Assembly: GCA_022539475.1 (NCBI GenBank)
Contig: VCMS01000601.1
Coordinates: forward strand, 1 to 29,760
DNA from: Gracilaria domingensis
Lineage: Eukaryota > Rhodophyta > Florideophyceae > Gracilariales > Gracilariaceae
DNA length: 29,760 nucleotides
Reading direction: 5' to 3'
Part shown: positions 1 to 11,682 of the stretch, in pieces
Layout of the letters: each line of letters begins with the position of its first letter
How positions within the stretch are numbered: position 1 is the first letter of the stretch
The notes under the pieces: generated by a model
What the model was told of the DNA's origin: nothing
The model's input: only the letters and a program-made list of their open reading frames with translations
Database searches by the model: none
Position numbers and translations under genes: made by a program

Positions 1-3000
1 ACGCCTGGGGACTGGGCTCTGACATTGCAGCAATAGATGAGTTCAGCTACGCAAATTAGAAAGGAAATATGCTTGTGTGTGTGCAAGCTCGCCTGCAAAA
101 CGGGGCCGTTGTTGTACATGCTACACTGGGAGCTCTTCATCTGTACGGGATATTTGCGACCCATTGGGCACTCAAATTCCTAAAAAGAAGGAACTGCGGA
201 TCTCCCGAAATCTTGAACATCACCCCCACCCTCCCCCAACAATTTCGTTTCCTTACCTGTTTATTCCACACATGGGTATAACGCCGAGAAGCGAATAGAA
301 GACAGCGGAACGAGAGTGGACAGAGAAGAGAAGAGCAATCGATGAACGAATCACTACAAACCACGCACTTCCTACGGAAGTCGTCTCGGCGAATGGAGAG
401 AGTCAGTGGCGTCCTTCTACGACTGCTCTGCCCCATCTTCTGCGGGAGGCGTCTTGCGGGATTACGCGTCAAGCAATTAACGTGATCAGCGATACTGACG
501 GTCGTACCGGTCCACACTGAGCAGATGCCACGATTTGCGATAACTGCAATCGTGCATCTGTCTCTGCTCCTCAAGAAGATGAAGGTTGACTTCGGCCCAG
601 CGGGTGCAGGACAGTAGGGCATGACAACGGAACCGAAGAGGGTATGACACTGAAAACCTTCATGTCCCCGGCCGATATCGAAGACGGACTACTGGGGCGC
701 GGGTTACGCGCCCAGTGGATTCTGGACAACAAGCGAAAATGACGAGAAGTCGTGAGAGCCCTAAGAATATTAAGATCGTCACGTCCATACCTGTCTTCTT
801 AGAAACTGGGGCGCTATGAACCTAATCATGCCTCGCTATGGTCCGGACAAGGGAAAACGACAATAAGAAAACGAGAAGAAACTGAAATAGACGCAGTTAA
901 CTTTTCGCCTTGCCCCTCTTTCCAGAACGGGGGCCGTTGCATCGTACAGCCCACTTCTCTGATATACCATCCCATGAGGAAGGACAAGACACGGGAGTTG
1001 GAGCTCGAGCCGTGCCACAGGGTGGACACAGGACATCCTCAGCCCTCTCTGTCTAAGGCTATGGCACAATAGATAGTTTCCGATAACGAAATATACACCG
1101 AATCCTGCGCCATTACGGGCCCTGTCGCGAAGAAGCTAGGGAAATAACGAAGATATCCAACTGGGTGAAATTTAGAGGCTCTATGAAACACCTGATCTTT
1201 AACATGAACTGAGATTGCTGAAAGAAAGGTTTAAGAGCTACAAGAGGACTTGATGGTCGGGAATCTATGTGAAGGTCCAAAAGCAGATACGCTTTGAAAA
1301 GAAGCTTGAAGAGAAGGATCTAGTCATTGCTGGCTAAGAGGGCATGAAACAGAGGGAGAATAGGAGTACACGTGGCTGGTGAACCTGGGCGACAGGTAGA
1401 AAGAACATAAAATTTGGAGGTGTGCGACGAGTTCGAGGGGTTGCTCGAGCAGTGTATCACAACATGCTGACGTGGCCGGGAGAGAAACACGGAGCTAGGC
1501 CTTCAGGTTAGTCGCTTCACCCCAAATTGGGGGGTAACGGCCGAAAGGTGGAGAACGCAACTGAGAGTGGGGAGGGCTTATTGAGCCGGAGGAGTGGTTC
1601 ATACATGGTTCTAAAACCCGTGGAGCTCTTGGGCAGTTTTGGCATTTCCCACCGTCGGTAGAGGGGGCCAGATGCTTGCTGAGGAAAATGGTTGAAAAGC
1701 GAGTGAAGGAGTTTGAGCTGGGGAAGGTCATTAGAAAAGCCATCTCTTACCGACAGTGTATACTTGAACTTTTGTGCAGATATGTGCCTTAGGCAGAGAA
1801 TGCGGCAACCATCAGTGACGCGGTGGGCGTTCGTAAGAGAAAATAGAGGGATAACATTTCTGCTCTGGTACGCTCTGATTTGGAGAAGAACCAAAGCTGG
1901 TAGAAGAGATGCGGACGAACTCACAATGCAGTTAAGGAACGCAGGAGAACACTACTGCGTCTTGACGAAAATGGTGTACCGAACACTTCAGGTGGACGAA
2001 AGCCCCATTTGTTCGTCTAAGTTACCCAATGCGGAAATGTCGAGGATATGCCGACGGAAGATCAAGACTTGTTCTTCCGAAACTTGTCGGGGTACAAGTG
2101 CTTAAGGAGTTTATTGGTAATGATGTGAGACAAGGATACGGGCACCCTTTTTAGATTTGCATCAATACTGTTGCCGGCACGTTTGGACGCTTGGTGTTGA
2201 CGTTGTGAAGCTTCTAAGTACGGATGTGTCAAGCGGGTTGCCAGAGACAGAAACTGGCTGTACAAAGAAAGTTTGCTGAATGCTACTTCTGTTTTAAAGA
2301 ATGTTCTGGGGGATGTTAGGCAAACAGTCTTGAGGACCATTCAGCGAGTTCCATAATTTTGGGAACGACAACGGAAGATTGGACTAAGGTTCTTGTAATG
2401 ACATGAGAGAGGCTACATTTGTGGTATCGAATGCCTTCGAACGGAAAGACTTTACCTGTCACTTGGTGAAAGAACAATTTTTTATTGACAGTGGTGAGCC
2501 GAACATTGGGGTCGATTAGCGATTGCTTCGGTTGTGAAATGCGAGGAAGGGATAATTGGAGTTCAAGGACATGGACATGAACCGAGCTTCGGATATTAAC
2601 ACAGATCACAAGAAAGGCACCACAGGTGAACATGTAGAAGCATGAAGCCTTAAATGTTTAAGGCTGTACAAGATCAACGTGCTCAGTTGGTCTCATCTGA
2701 ATCTATAGATCGATTGATGTAGAATCGGTGTTGGAACCATTGAAGTGGAGGACAAAAAGGTGGAGCAGGGTAGTTGATCGAACAACATGGACAGTTCCCC
2801 TGTAGTGCAGAAGCCGGAACCATCCGTACCAAGGAGTAACTCTCCGATAGTCCCGCTTTGGAAATGACGAGAACGGGAAGAGTGTGGGTTCTTTCATCGG
2901 TTTGTAGAACCACGTAAAGATTATGCATTTCAATATGTGGTGATGTTATTGCGGGGGTAAACCTCGAAACTACCGGACGAATGCCACTCTGGTGCGGTAC

Positions 3001-5229
3001 AGTGCAGAATCAAGGAGAGATATTCGAATCAGAGCGACTACTGGGCAACCCAAGTCTCTGAATCTCGTCCGTACGCAAAACAGTGGAAAACTTGGCTTCT
3101 ACTGGGACCACATGCTGGAGAAGGAAAGACACTTGGATGATGGGTATTTGGGTCGTCCAGCTTAAGTGCCTAGAAGACGAAATCGAGTGTTTAGAGTCGG
3201 AACGAAACCGCTTTCACGAGGCCCGAATTCCACCAGAGTATCCGTCTTTTCTGGGAAGTATGTAATAGAGTGCTCATCCAGTGTTTCTTCCACGAGACTG
3301 AGGAAGAGGAGGAAGGCTGTCCCCAAATCGATCAAAATCGGACCTTGTGTCCGTACGTGAGAAATTTCTCTAACAGCAGCATGTTTTTTGACTGGCCATA
3401 CTGAAAACACAATGTGAAGAGCTCGATAAAGTGGAAGAACGCCTCTCATTGCAAACCGAGAAGCTGGTGTGGTTTCTGTATAACTGGATTACTGCGGTAA
3501 GGAGTATTTGCCCATTCCAATGCTTTTTCTAACATGTCGTGCTCCATGGAGCGATAGTCTCCTCCACACCGTTGCTGTTCTCTGGACTGTCTGTTTTGTA
3601 TGTCTCTTAAATAGCAGGTGTGCATTGTTTCGTATATGCCTGGCGTCGTAGTACTTGATACTGTCCCAGACGCGTAATATCGTCCACGAGATGCGAGAAG
3701 ATGAAACCTCAGAGTTTCCCGTCTGAGGGATGAAAAACGCCAGGTCTTTGTGCGGATACGCTGAAGGCTTCATCTCCACTAAGACACAGGAGAGCCAGCT
3801 TTCGATCAAACGGGTCACGTATTGTATCTAATCAGTCGAAAGCAAGTCCGAGTCTGAGAGAAACGGTGTGATTGGGGCAACGTCCTGTTCTCACAGCATA
3901 TGCTCAAGAATGCTCCATGAAGGGAAGACCATGTCAAGTGCTTTTGTAGTCTTTTTGCCCCAGCATCATGGAGACCGTCTTTCGTGCAGATACCATTCAA
4001 AGATTTGCCTTGCTCGTGACTGCGGTGGAGAAATTCGATATGTAAACCTTGTGGGCAGCGAGAATCGCGTTCTATGGCAGCTAGAATTGCGGTTCTGCAG
4101 GTTGAGGAGTTGAGTGCGTATCGTTCGAATGAAACGCGATGAAGATGTTTCCTATTGTGGGTCACGAGTGTCTGACTCGCACGTGCTCTCGCATTGTGGC
4201 CGTTTTATCAACTTGAGATGGCAGAGATGCAAGTTTTGAATGGTTCGAATGAGAAAAAGACCTGTTGGAGACATCCCGGGTTCATTCAAGGCTTACGGAA
4301 TTTCGAGGACAACGAAGAATGAGAGATATGGAATTTGACACGCATCAGAGTATCCTCTTGAGATCTTCCTCTCCCTCGCACGACGTGGACGTCTTTCCGC
4401 CTCGTCTTTTGGCAGTTGCAAGATAAGCTGCTGTATGTCTTTCGATGCTTTTCGTGTCTTTGAGAACGTCCGTTGAATGAGGTGGGAATAGGACTGGCAT
4501 AGAAGATGAGCGAGGGGTTTGCATTATGACACGGCTTTCCGTTTTGGTCCATGAAGAAATGGACAGAATGTCCTAGCCTCAGGAAATCCGCACATAACTT
4601 GCAAGCAGAGGATGGCACACTCGACTTAGTTTCTTCCCCGATGCAACTGAAAACCGGATTCTGCGTGAGATTTAGAATGGGCCTTCCAGACTTTGACGAA
4701 GAGATTCTTGAAGGATTTGCATCTGGAGCTCGCGTAGAGCACTTTGCTAGAAACAAATGGAATTCGTCTCTGCTTCAGATGCGAAACTGCGATCAGTGTG
4801 TAGGGAAGTAGGCCACTACTGTGAGGTCATCACGGATACACTTACGGCGAATGCTCGCGGAGAAGTTGAGAAATATAGGTGAGAGGACTGGCGGTAACCG
4901 TATGTTTGCTTAGACGGTTGTTGCAAGATTATCGGTGTATACCTGCAGACAGACCTACGAAAATTTCCACTGTACTTATTTTCTTGGAGTACCACACTAT
5001 TCTATCTATCCACAGAGCCATGCCATTTCCTTAAGTTTTGAGGCGGCGTCCTTCTTTGGAAGAGGCCGGACATGGGGTGAGATTTTCGTGAGTGGGTCTG
5101 AGGTATAGGTGGAAGAATGTGTTTCGTTGTTAGCCAACTGAGCTGTTCAGCAAGTGTCTGAACGGGGTCTCTCTGTAGAGTGGCGCCTGACTTACATCCT
5201 CTGGCGAGATAGAAGCAGTTCTGCGAATG

Positions 5230-5233
<4 letters not shown>
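1..5233. other. Gene-free degenerate stretch, probably old retroelement DNA
   Basis: No reading frame here has convincing protein character. The longest frames (up to about 160 codons, mostly minus strand) are rich in Ser, Arg and Cys, lack family motifs and overlap one another in several frames, as chance frames do. Plus-strand frames are broken by a stop or shift every 20-60 codons, yet short runs look protein-like. One such run, at 3190-3350, is listed separately as a possible copia integrase end. I see no tRNA, rRNA, tandem repeat or long terminal repeat pair. My reading is decayed plus-strand retroelement sequence. That is inference, resting mainly on that single weak hit and on the better relic further right. 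Confidence 0.45.
3190..3350 (+). pseudogene. Possible Ty1/copia integrase C-terminal relic
   Basis: In one plus-strand frame around 3239-3320 the translation reads RLFWEVCNRVLIQCFFHETE, followed by a run of Glu. Copia-type integrases end with a block in which the protein is described as a Y-R-hydrophobic-W element, then a short spacer, then V/I-x-S-R-D-V-x-F-x-E. The spacing and the hydrophobic/acidic pattern resemble that block, but the diagnostic SRDV residues are not intact. The frame is closed by stops a short way on both sides. Nothing nearby confirms protease or integrase catalytic residues. A chance match is a real possibility; I list it only because the relic at 8400-10860 shows that such elements are present on the same strand. 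Confidence 0.22.

Positions 5234-5278
<45 letters not shown>
5234..5278. repeat. Homopolymer T tract, 45 nt
   Basis: An uninterrupted run of 45 T on the plus strand, equal to 45 A on the minus strand. A pure A tract of this length usually marks the 3' end of a retroposed, polyadenylated RNA. If so, the insert would lie to the right (from 5279) and be read on the minus strand. I could not find a clear target-site duplication of the bases just left of the tract. Slippage at a simple repeat is the alternative. Confidence 0.9.
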
Positions 5279-5279
<1 letters not shown>

Positions 5280-6229
5280 AAACCTCCTTTGAGGCGTATC
5301 GTTCGACAAAATCGGCGTGTCTTCGTTCTGTACAGCGCCTTGGAACTTGTTATGGTCTCGTTGAGTGCTTTTTGGCGAGAATCGCGGGTCCCGAAGGTAG
5401 CCCAAGTGACTTGTCCGCCTCACGATGACCCAAGGTTTGGAAGCTCCCTGAAGCCAGACAAACCGTGAGATAATTCCATATGCAAATCCCAAGGGCCTCC
5501 TTAGAAGGCACTGGGCCGGAACTGCCTTCCTCGTGTTCCTCGCTCTAATGACGCGGGACCCGGGGAAGGAGAAACACAATCGAAGTGTCCGAATGGAGGG
5601 GCGCACGGCAGTGGGTCGACCGATGTCCTCGGACCACTGGAGGCCGGGAAGGCGAACAAGGCAGTGACGTTTCGGAAGATGCGGCGCGGGCGCGGAAGCT
5701 TGAAGCTTGCTTCTCGAATGGCCCGGCTATTGTTCGTCTTCCAAGCGCGCTTTCAGACGAAACGGCAATGGTTGAACATGCTGTGAAGAGATAGAGACTC
5801 CTCGCGAGTAAGCAAAGGTGCACCCACGCTTCTTATGTGTACAGTAAGTAACGCCTGGGAGAAGAATGAACGAGAAACGACGACAAAAGACTGCAAGGGC
5901 CGGGCGTCCGAAGGGAGAAGGAGGTCGAGCGACAGTCAATATCGACGTGTTGGCTCAGAACGGAGAAATATATTTGAGTTTAAATCACCGTGCTTTCGCG
6001 TTCAAAAAGGCAACGTGTAGCACCGCGACCTCAACGACAAGGTGTACGTCTCGTAATTATCTACATCTGGTTATAAACTTGGTTTCCCCAACGTTTTGTA
6101 CGCCTGTACACTTGTCCAATCTCGCCAGAAAATAAATCTCTTCCTCCGCCGCCGCCCCCGCCCGTCCACTCCGCATCTTTTTTGTTACGTCGTGATCCTG
6201 TTGCCATCCTCGCGCTCTACTCCGCTCCG
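5279..6229. other. No gene recognised; GC-richer segment beside the T tract
   Basis: Frames here are short (at most about 100 codons) and basic or proline-rich without recognised motifs. The segment 5570-5780 is noticeably richer in GC than its surroundings. If the neighbouring T tract is a poly(A) tail, this would be the body of the inserted element, but I see no reverse transcriptase, coiled coil or RNA polymerase III box to name it. The stretch 6130-6229 is pyrimidine-rich. Confidence 0.4.
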
Positions 6230-6289
6230 GTCGTACGTTTTTCCGCCCTCGCACTACGCTACGAAGTGCAGGGCGGAAAAACGTACGAC
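6230..6289. repeat. Near-perfect inverted repeat (hairpin), 25/26-bp arms
   Basis: Left arm 6230-6255 and right arm 6265-6289 are reverse complements except for one unpaired base. The arms contain the tract TTTTTCCGCCC and its complement, and 9 bases separate them. As RNA it would fold into one long stem with a short loop. No repeat of it is seen elsewhere in the window. It could be a transposon footprint or a terminator-like or precursor hairpin; the sequence does not decide. Confidence 0.85.
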
Positions 6290-6552
6290 GATTACGAAGT
6301 TAAGCGTCTGAGAATGGATCTCCATTTAAGCGACATGAAGCCGTACCTTATTCTCTTTCTCCGCCTCGTCGGCGCCTCCATAAAGCGACAGCATCCCGTA
6401 TCTCACGATGTATTCGCCTGCAGTCTTCCGTGCAGTCTTTTGTACGTGCTTCCATTTCCTTCTACGTATCTTGTTCTAAACTAACCAATCCTCACCACGT
6501 CTCTTCGCGCTCTGCGACATGTAAACGGCAGGAAAAAGGCTTTGGGTTACTT

Positions 6553-6691
6553 TTGCGAGTTACTAGGTCCCTCGACTTTTCTAGCGCAACGTTTCTGTTT
6601 TGCTCTTATCAATGGTACGTTCTATCGCATTTCAACTGTATCCAACGGAGCATTGACTAACTTATGGATACTTTCTGCTTGCGTATACAGG
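6553..6691 (+). repeat. Direct repeat copy 1, containing an intron-like segment
   Basis: This 139-bp segment recurs at 6920-7055 (136 bp) with three single-base insertions, all in its first half, and a few substitutions. It contains a 76-nt stretch, 6615-6690, with GTACGT at the 5' end, CTAAC about 30 nt before the 3' end, and ACAG at the 3' end. This fits a short spliceosomal intron. The flanking bases (about 60 nt before the GT) are conserved between the copies, as exon sequence would be. No long open frame runs through the putative exons, so a non-coding or decayed transcript is likely. Confidence 0.75.
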
Positions 6692-6919
6692 AAAACGACC
6701 AATTCATTTCGTCTCTCAGATCGATCTCTGGCTGTTCGGGATAGGGCGATTCTGGTACTTGGTTGGGACATAGGCTGCTCTCTCGTTTATCGCATCTTGC
6801 GGTATGTTGCTGCTTGGCATTCTTGGTGTCCTTGGTTGTGAGTTCTCGCTTCGACACCTTTCGCGCTTTACGATGATGGTGGGCTGTAATCTAACCGATC
6901 CTTTCCTTCTTCTTTTCCT
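6692..6919. other. Unique spacer between the two direct repeats
   Basis: This 228-bp pyrimidine-rich segment separates the two intron-bearing repeats. Just before each repeat a similar bit occurs (CTAACC-ATCCT, then pyrimidines), so the duplicated unit may once have been longer, about 367 bp from repeat to repeat. No gene is seen. Confidence 0.5.
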
Positions 6920-7055
6920 TTGCGAGTTACTAGGTCCTCGACTTTTCTGCGCAACGTTTCTGTTTTGCTTTATCAATGGTACGTTCCATCGCATTTCAAA
7001 TGTATCCAACGGATCATTGACTAACTTATGGATACTTTCCGCTTGCGTATACAGG
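6920..7055 (+). repeat. Direct repeat copy 2, containing an intron-like segment
   Basis: Second copy of the segment at 6553-6691. Its 76-nt intron-like part is 6979-7054, the same length as in copy 1, again with GTACGT, an internal CTAAC and a terminal ACAG. The bases just after the ACAG are GTAAAT, which themselves resemble a donor site. The intron part has substitutions but no length change, whereas the indels lie upstream of it. Confidence 0.75.
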
Positions 7056-7108
7056 TAAATGACTTTTGATGCGTACGTAGCTCACGAGTTGCAGTGCAGG
7101 TTCCTCAA

Positions 7109-7260
7109 GTAGGGAACCATGCATCTGGGCATGGTTCCCTACATGACGAACGGAGGATGAGGCGCTTCGCGCCTCATCCTCTCGGAGTGCGTATGTGTCT
7201 ACCGTTACCGCAATTTGGTGCAGGTGCCTCTGCGGCATCTGCCGCAGATTGCGCCTACAC
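7109..7260 (+). ncRNA. Cluster of three strong stem-loops, candidate structured RNA
   Basis: Three hairpins follow each other within 152 bp. The first (7109-7142) has a perfect 14-bp stem and a 6-nt loop. The second (7153-7181) has a perfect 13-bp stem and a 3-nt loop. The third has a 7-bp GC stem (7230-7236 with 7241-7247, loop ATCT) extended by an outer helix of 7218-7227 with 7251-7260 that has one mismatch and one G-U pair. The cluster lies 55 bp after the intron-bearing repeats on the same strand, so one transcript could carry both. I recognise no known RNA family. Spaced palindromes could instead be protein-binding DNA sites. Strand is assumed from the intron signals. Confidence 0.4.
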
Positions 7261-8399
7261 CCGATCCATCATGGGAATGGTACATGTATATAGCGAAGTA
7301 GTGGTTAGCAAAAGCGGTCGATAGAAGAATAGATACGAATAAAACGGTATGATTTCATAATGGGCATCATCTGTACTAGCACTAGTATTCCATGCGTTGC
7401 AGGGTATCATTCCGCAGAAGGTATCGTGTAATGTGCACCTTAATGGAAACTGAACCTAGACTTCGCGAAATACAGTTCAGGTAGCCTCACTAAAGAACTA
7501 GCACGAGTGGAAAACCCACCAGTATTTACTGCACAGCGATTCTGGACGACCCAAGCAATTATCTGCAGATTTTGAAATAATTGATCTCGTATTTTTTCAA
7601 AAAATTTACTGACGACCCTTGCCATTTCGGACGACCCCGCCAAAAACTAGCATCTTCAAGAGACAGACGTACCCTCCTGTGGTGGCCGGATGCGAAGTGT
7701 ATCAGCAGCCGCGGTCCAAACTGCCGTCTAAACAACGTCACATGCCGGCTATCCCCACCCCCAGGGGGGTCACTGACTAGGTGAATTTCCACAATCTGCG
7801 TACTACACCGCTCTCGGAACCCTGTTCCAACCCTCCTGTTGTACGACTAACACCCGCCTCAAATACGAATTTAGGAATAAGCGGTTTTCATCCACCGCCG
7901 GTCTACTACTCTTTCGAAAACTCCTCCAGCGAGTTTCCATCGCCACCGTCTATGTCGCTTTCGCGAGTGTTCTTTCGAGAGTTACAGTGGCGCCCATCGA
8001 AAACAGACCCTCCTGCTGGTCCTTTAAACAGAGCGGATGTCGACGTAGCGCAGTTCCGGGCCATCTAGCGGATCTAGTCTCCGGTGAAGAGATATTATGG
8101 TGACGCGGTTTCCTTCGTTTGTTCAGCCATACTTCTCGAGCTGAGAAGACTCGTCTTGCGGCGTCTCGGAGGTGGCATTGGTTTCCCCTCGTCAGTTTGA
8201 TACACCGGGCTCCTGGTGAGTACGTTTGTCGCAAACCGTGCAGTCGTGGCTTGTGCACGAATTCTACGATTTACCGAGCACTGTAGCAAAACCTAATACG
8301 CGCAGGACTAGTGAAGATAAGTACCGCGATGTTTAGGCTCATAAGTCGGGTCTCAAAGTATGTCCGTATCATTGACGTGAGACTGGGTCAGGATCGTGT
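7261..8399. other. No gene recognised
   Basis: Frames are under about 105 codons and lack motifs. A short CCCTCCTG element preceded by A occurs three times (near 7671, 7830 and 8007) at spacings of about 159 and 177 bp. The flanks around these do not align convincingly, so I do not call a tandem repeat. If the pol relic that follows belongs to a plus-strand element, its upstream genes would have lain here, but none can be read. Confidence 0.4.
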
Positions 8400-10860
8400 G
8401 TGAGGATTTTTCGAAAGGAAGTTTGGATAAGAATGTGGATGGGCGCGAATTCTTTTATGGAGCGTTGTGTTCTGGAAGACTTAATTCAAAGAGCAATGGT
8501 CCGGAATCCAGCAGACGGGAGAAACTACTTCCGGATTGAGCCTGCTACTGTTTTAGCAGTTTTTCTATCTATCCCTAGTGGAAGGCGTATCACTCATAGA
8601 GAGGGCGACTCCCTGAGTCGCGAGAACGGCGAGGACTTGCAATGGGTTTCGAAAGACATGGTGGCCGTATGTGATGGTTTCGGTCATGTCAAACCAACGC
8701 ACATAAGGCTATGGTTATGCTTGCAATTGGTCATGTCTTCAGGATGCGGATTCCTTGCTTCCAGCTTGGATTTCGTGACGGCTAAACAATGTGTTACCGT
8801 TTCTTGCCATGGAGACAAAGCGACGCCTTGTCTTTCAGCGACAATTGAGTCAGGTTCTCCGGATACAGCCTAGCACGTGTTCAAACATTGGAGATCGAAG
8901 TGAAAGCCAACCAAGAGGTCACGCTACTGTGCTTGGGCACATCCTCTCGGATGATATCGATTACGCCAAACTAAGGATTTGTCAAAAGAGTTCCTGTCCT
9001 GATTTGAACAATGGTTGCTAAACAATTTCTGTACAAAATTCCGCTACTAAACCAATGGGAACTGCTGGAAGCTTCGAGGAAACTTCGGACATGGGTTTCC
9101 CATCCCGTTTGAGCTTTCTCCGATGAGTATTTGGCACTCTTCGTACCGCTTTGTCGCAGCTGAACCTGAGATCTTCCCAGCAGCATCCCGGGCCACTCTG
9201 TTCCCCGAGTCAGGAAAGGAAGCAACACGGTCACAGTGAAGAATTGAGGATACCGTTTTACGGGCACAGAGACACGGTTTATTCCCTCCAGGCCAATGGT
9301 AGGGCGGTGGTAAAACATCCGTAAAACATCCGGTGGCAACTGGTCCGGTGGATTCATTTTCATTAGACGACACGGAATGATGACTGACGGTGGAGCGCCC
9401 CCTTTCAATGGTTCCTGATGTTTTCTCCACTCGCGAACTTTTGGCGATGTACGGAACGACGAAGCTCTCGGTGTGGTCAAGAGAAAGAGCAACAGTTTCT
9501 ATGCAGTTGCGTTGGTTATGAAGATTAGTGAGGCTCATGTAATACTGTTCCCTTCCGATAATTCCCTAGAGGCATTGTTCAACTCGTACTCACAACCCAC
9601 TTAGTATACGTGACAGTAAGCCATGATTGACTTCCTTCGACGAAGATATGGTTAATACTGCAGAAAGTGATTGGCCGCAATGCTTCGCCCTTGGCGGTCA
9701 ATTTATAGTGTTTCTGTACTATCGAACAGTTCGCGGACTGAGGGAGAGTTCTACGTGAGCACAAAATCGCGGATGCAGTCGGGACGGCAAGTGTTCGTCT
9801 TAGTCGACCCACACCGATGCATTCAATTCTCTCTCGTAACGCACACTTTGAAGAATCCCGGAAGGAACACAACACGGTTGTTCTCTGCCACCGAGTAATG
9901 CCTGTGCACGAAGTCCGGAATGGAGATCGCTACTGAGGAGGAAAGGAGCTGGGAACTTACAAAAATTGTCAACTACGTTCCCGACGCAGTACCCCGGACA
10001 TTATCGCATTCATCGATCAGGTTTCGCTCTGGAGCTGGTGAGGAGCTCCGTGGAGGGTTAAAGAAGGTTCCAAAATACCACTTGGTTTTCATATTCGCCG
10101 CCGAACAGAAAGCCGAGTCGAATCTGCTAAAGGAACTCAATTGCCAGGTTCTCAATCCCGGGCCGTTGGTTGATCCTATAGAGGAACATTTCTCAGTGCC
10201 TTGGCGTGCATGGACATGGAAGAGCTCCGACCTTCTTGGATGTGAGAGGGCTGAACAGTGCTTCGTCATGCTGAACACAATGCGTGGTGATGTATGTGAG
10301 AAAGGTTGGTAACGAGTTCAACGCAAGAATAAATGTCAGTTATGAGGTCCGTTTCAAATCCTCGTATTTTAGTACAGGACAAGTTCCCGGAAGCGGAAGC
10401 AAAGAATCTTCGGTATATGGATCGCACCGAAGAGGATTCCCGTTTAATACAATTTTCCGTTTATATCAATCCTACATTGCAAACTTTTTGCAAGAACCGA
10501 GTCTCATCGGCGCGCACAAGGAGAAAACGGTGCACGAATGGCTCTCGAATCTCCAAGGCACATTGGAAGACGAATGGAGTACAGACTGTCGCTCGCACGC
10601 TGAAGCAGGGCAGTATAGTGGTTGTCACCAGGGAAGAGATCAAACATCAAACACACATATTTGGAGATGGAGTGTTCCGTAGTAATCGTTCTCGGAAGAT
10701 AGATGTGTGCGGGTACTTCTATGGACATTGGTTAGTGATGAAATAAGCGACGCAATTCAAACAGAACAAAATACGGGAAGCGAATGGCTCGTTGCCACCG
10801 TTTCTCGGTTTCAGGAGGTATTGCAATGGAGTGAGCTGAAGGGCAATGTACAGCACCTCC
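8400..10860 (+). pseudogene. Decayed Ty1/copia-like reverse transcriptase and RNase H
   Basis: Several copia pol landmarks appear in order on the plus strand, each broken by frameshifts or stops. At about 8440-8500 the frame reads NSFMERCVLEDL, like the start of the reverse transcriptase where a W-x-x-A-M-x-x-E block is followed by a conserved hydrophobic element. At about 8765 it reads SLDFVTA, like the LDVxTAFLxG motif, and at about 8950 LSDDID, in the place of the YVDD catalytic loop. At 10675-10722 FRSNRSRKIDVCGYFY resembles the copia RNase H block D-x-x-W-A-G-x-x-x-x-R-R/K-S-x-S-G-Y. Around 10767-10830, in another frame, SEWLVATVSRFQEVLQW resembles the following STxEAEYxAxxxAxxExLW block. 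The gap between the catalytic loop and RNase H is about twice the usual size, so an insertion within 9000-9900 is possible. Elements of this kind copy RNA into DNA; this one is dead. Confidence 0.42.
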
Positions 10861-11682
10861 TCATATGATTTGAAATTCAATACTGCCAATTGCTGTAGTA
10901 CTCGCTCCTTTCTGTACTACTGGGCTATCACATGACTTCGACCGGATGGGAAGAAGAGAAGGATTTGCGAGATTGAGCCTTACAAGCCCGCTACTAAACG
11001 TTATTAATCGATAGCCCTCAGCACAAGCTACACATTGGGTGACACTGCAGCTATAGACACTGTGTGACGGCTAAAAGAGATATTCATGAACACGAAAAAC
11101 TGTACGTAGACTATGGACCCCAGCATCGCATGGGAGAGGTATTTGCTTGTAACTCTCCCATGCTTAATAGTTGAGTAGTACAACTGTTGTAGTGTATTTT
11201 ATAACTACTGTCGTTATTTTTAATGCATTTATCATTCAGTAAACTATTGTTGCAGTAATCGACAACAGTAGCACAAGGACAACATTGTCCGTCCTAAGCC
11301 AGGAGCTACTAGAATACTCCAGCGTCAGAGCTATCACCCTCAAAAGCACATGCTCAGAATTAATTCTCGTACCCGGAGGTTGGCGCCAAGGAAAGAGGAC
11401 TTCATCATGAATGGGACTCGACAGACGGACCTGGCCACTAGAATATACGCCAATAAAAAATACGGCCATGGGGAAATGTGAAAAAATTGGTCATGAATGT
11501 CTGCCACAGGAATGGACCAGCTTCACTTAGGGCTCAAGAACCACTGAAGGTCTCGACCACCTGCTGCCAAAGGTCCAAGCTTCCCCCTTCCGCTTGTTTT
11601 CACCCACACTTACGAGGCAGAACCCAGAAGCTTCCGTTCCCCACTCCATAATCCGACATTAATCCCTCTCTTTCATGCGATT
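10861..11682. other. Intergenic or long-terminal-repeat-like zone, no gene
   Basis: Following the RNase H relic, this is where a 3' long terminal repeat would lie. It includes an AT-rich piece (11160-11260) with repeated TGTTGTAGT/ACTATTGTTG-like words in both orientations. A perfect 10-bp inverted repeat, GCATGGGAGA at 11128-11137 and its complement at 11154-11163, is separated by 16 bases. I could not find a matching second terminal repeat, so none is called. Confidence 0.35.

Noticed and set aside
137..622. Minus-strand frame of 161 codons
   Set aside because: Arg/Ser/Cys-rich, no motif, overlaps other frames of equal quality; chance.
4241..4252. GGTTCGAATGAG as a tRNA T-loop
   Set aside because: No matching A box, acceptor stem or anticodon arm around it.
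7671..8015. ACCCTCCTG word three times at similar spacing, like a repeat-spacer array
   Set aside because: Only about 9 bases are shared, spacing is unequal (159 and 177 bp) and flanks do not align; not a CRISPR array.
11160..11470. AT-rich piece with TGTTG-like start as a long terminal repeat
   Set aside because: No second copy in the window and no convincing primer-binding site or end.
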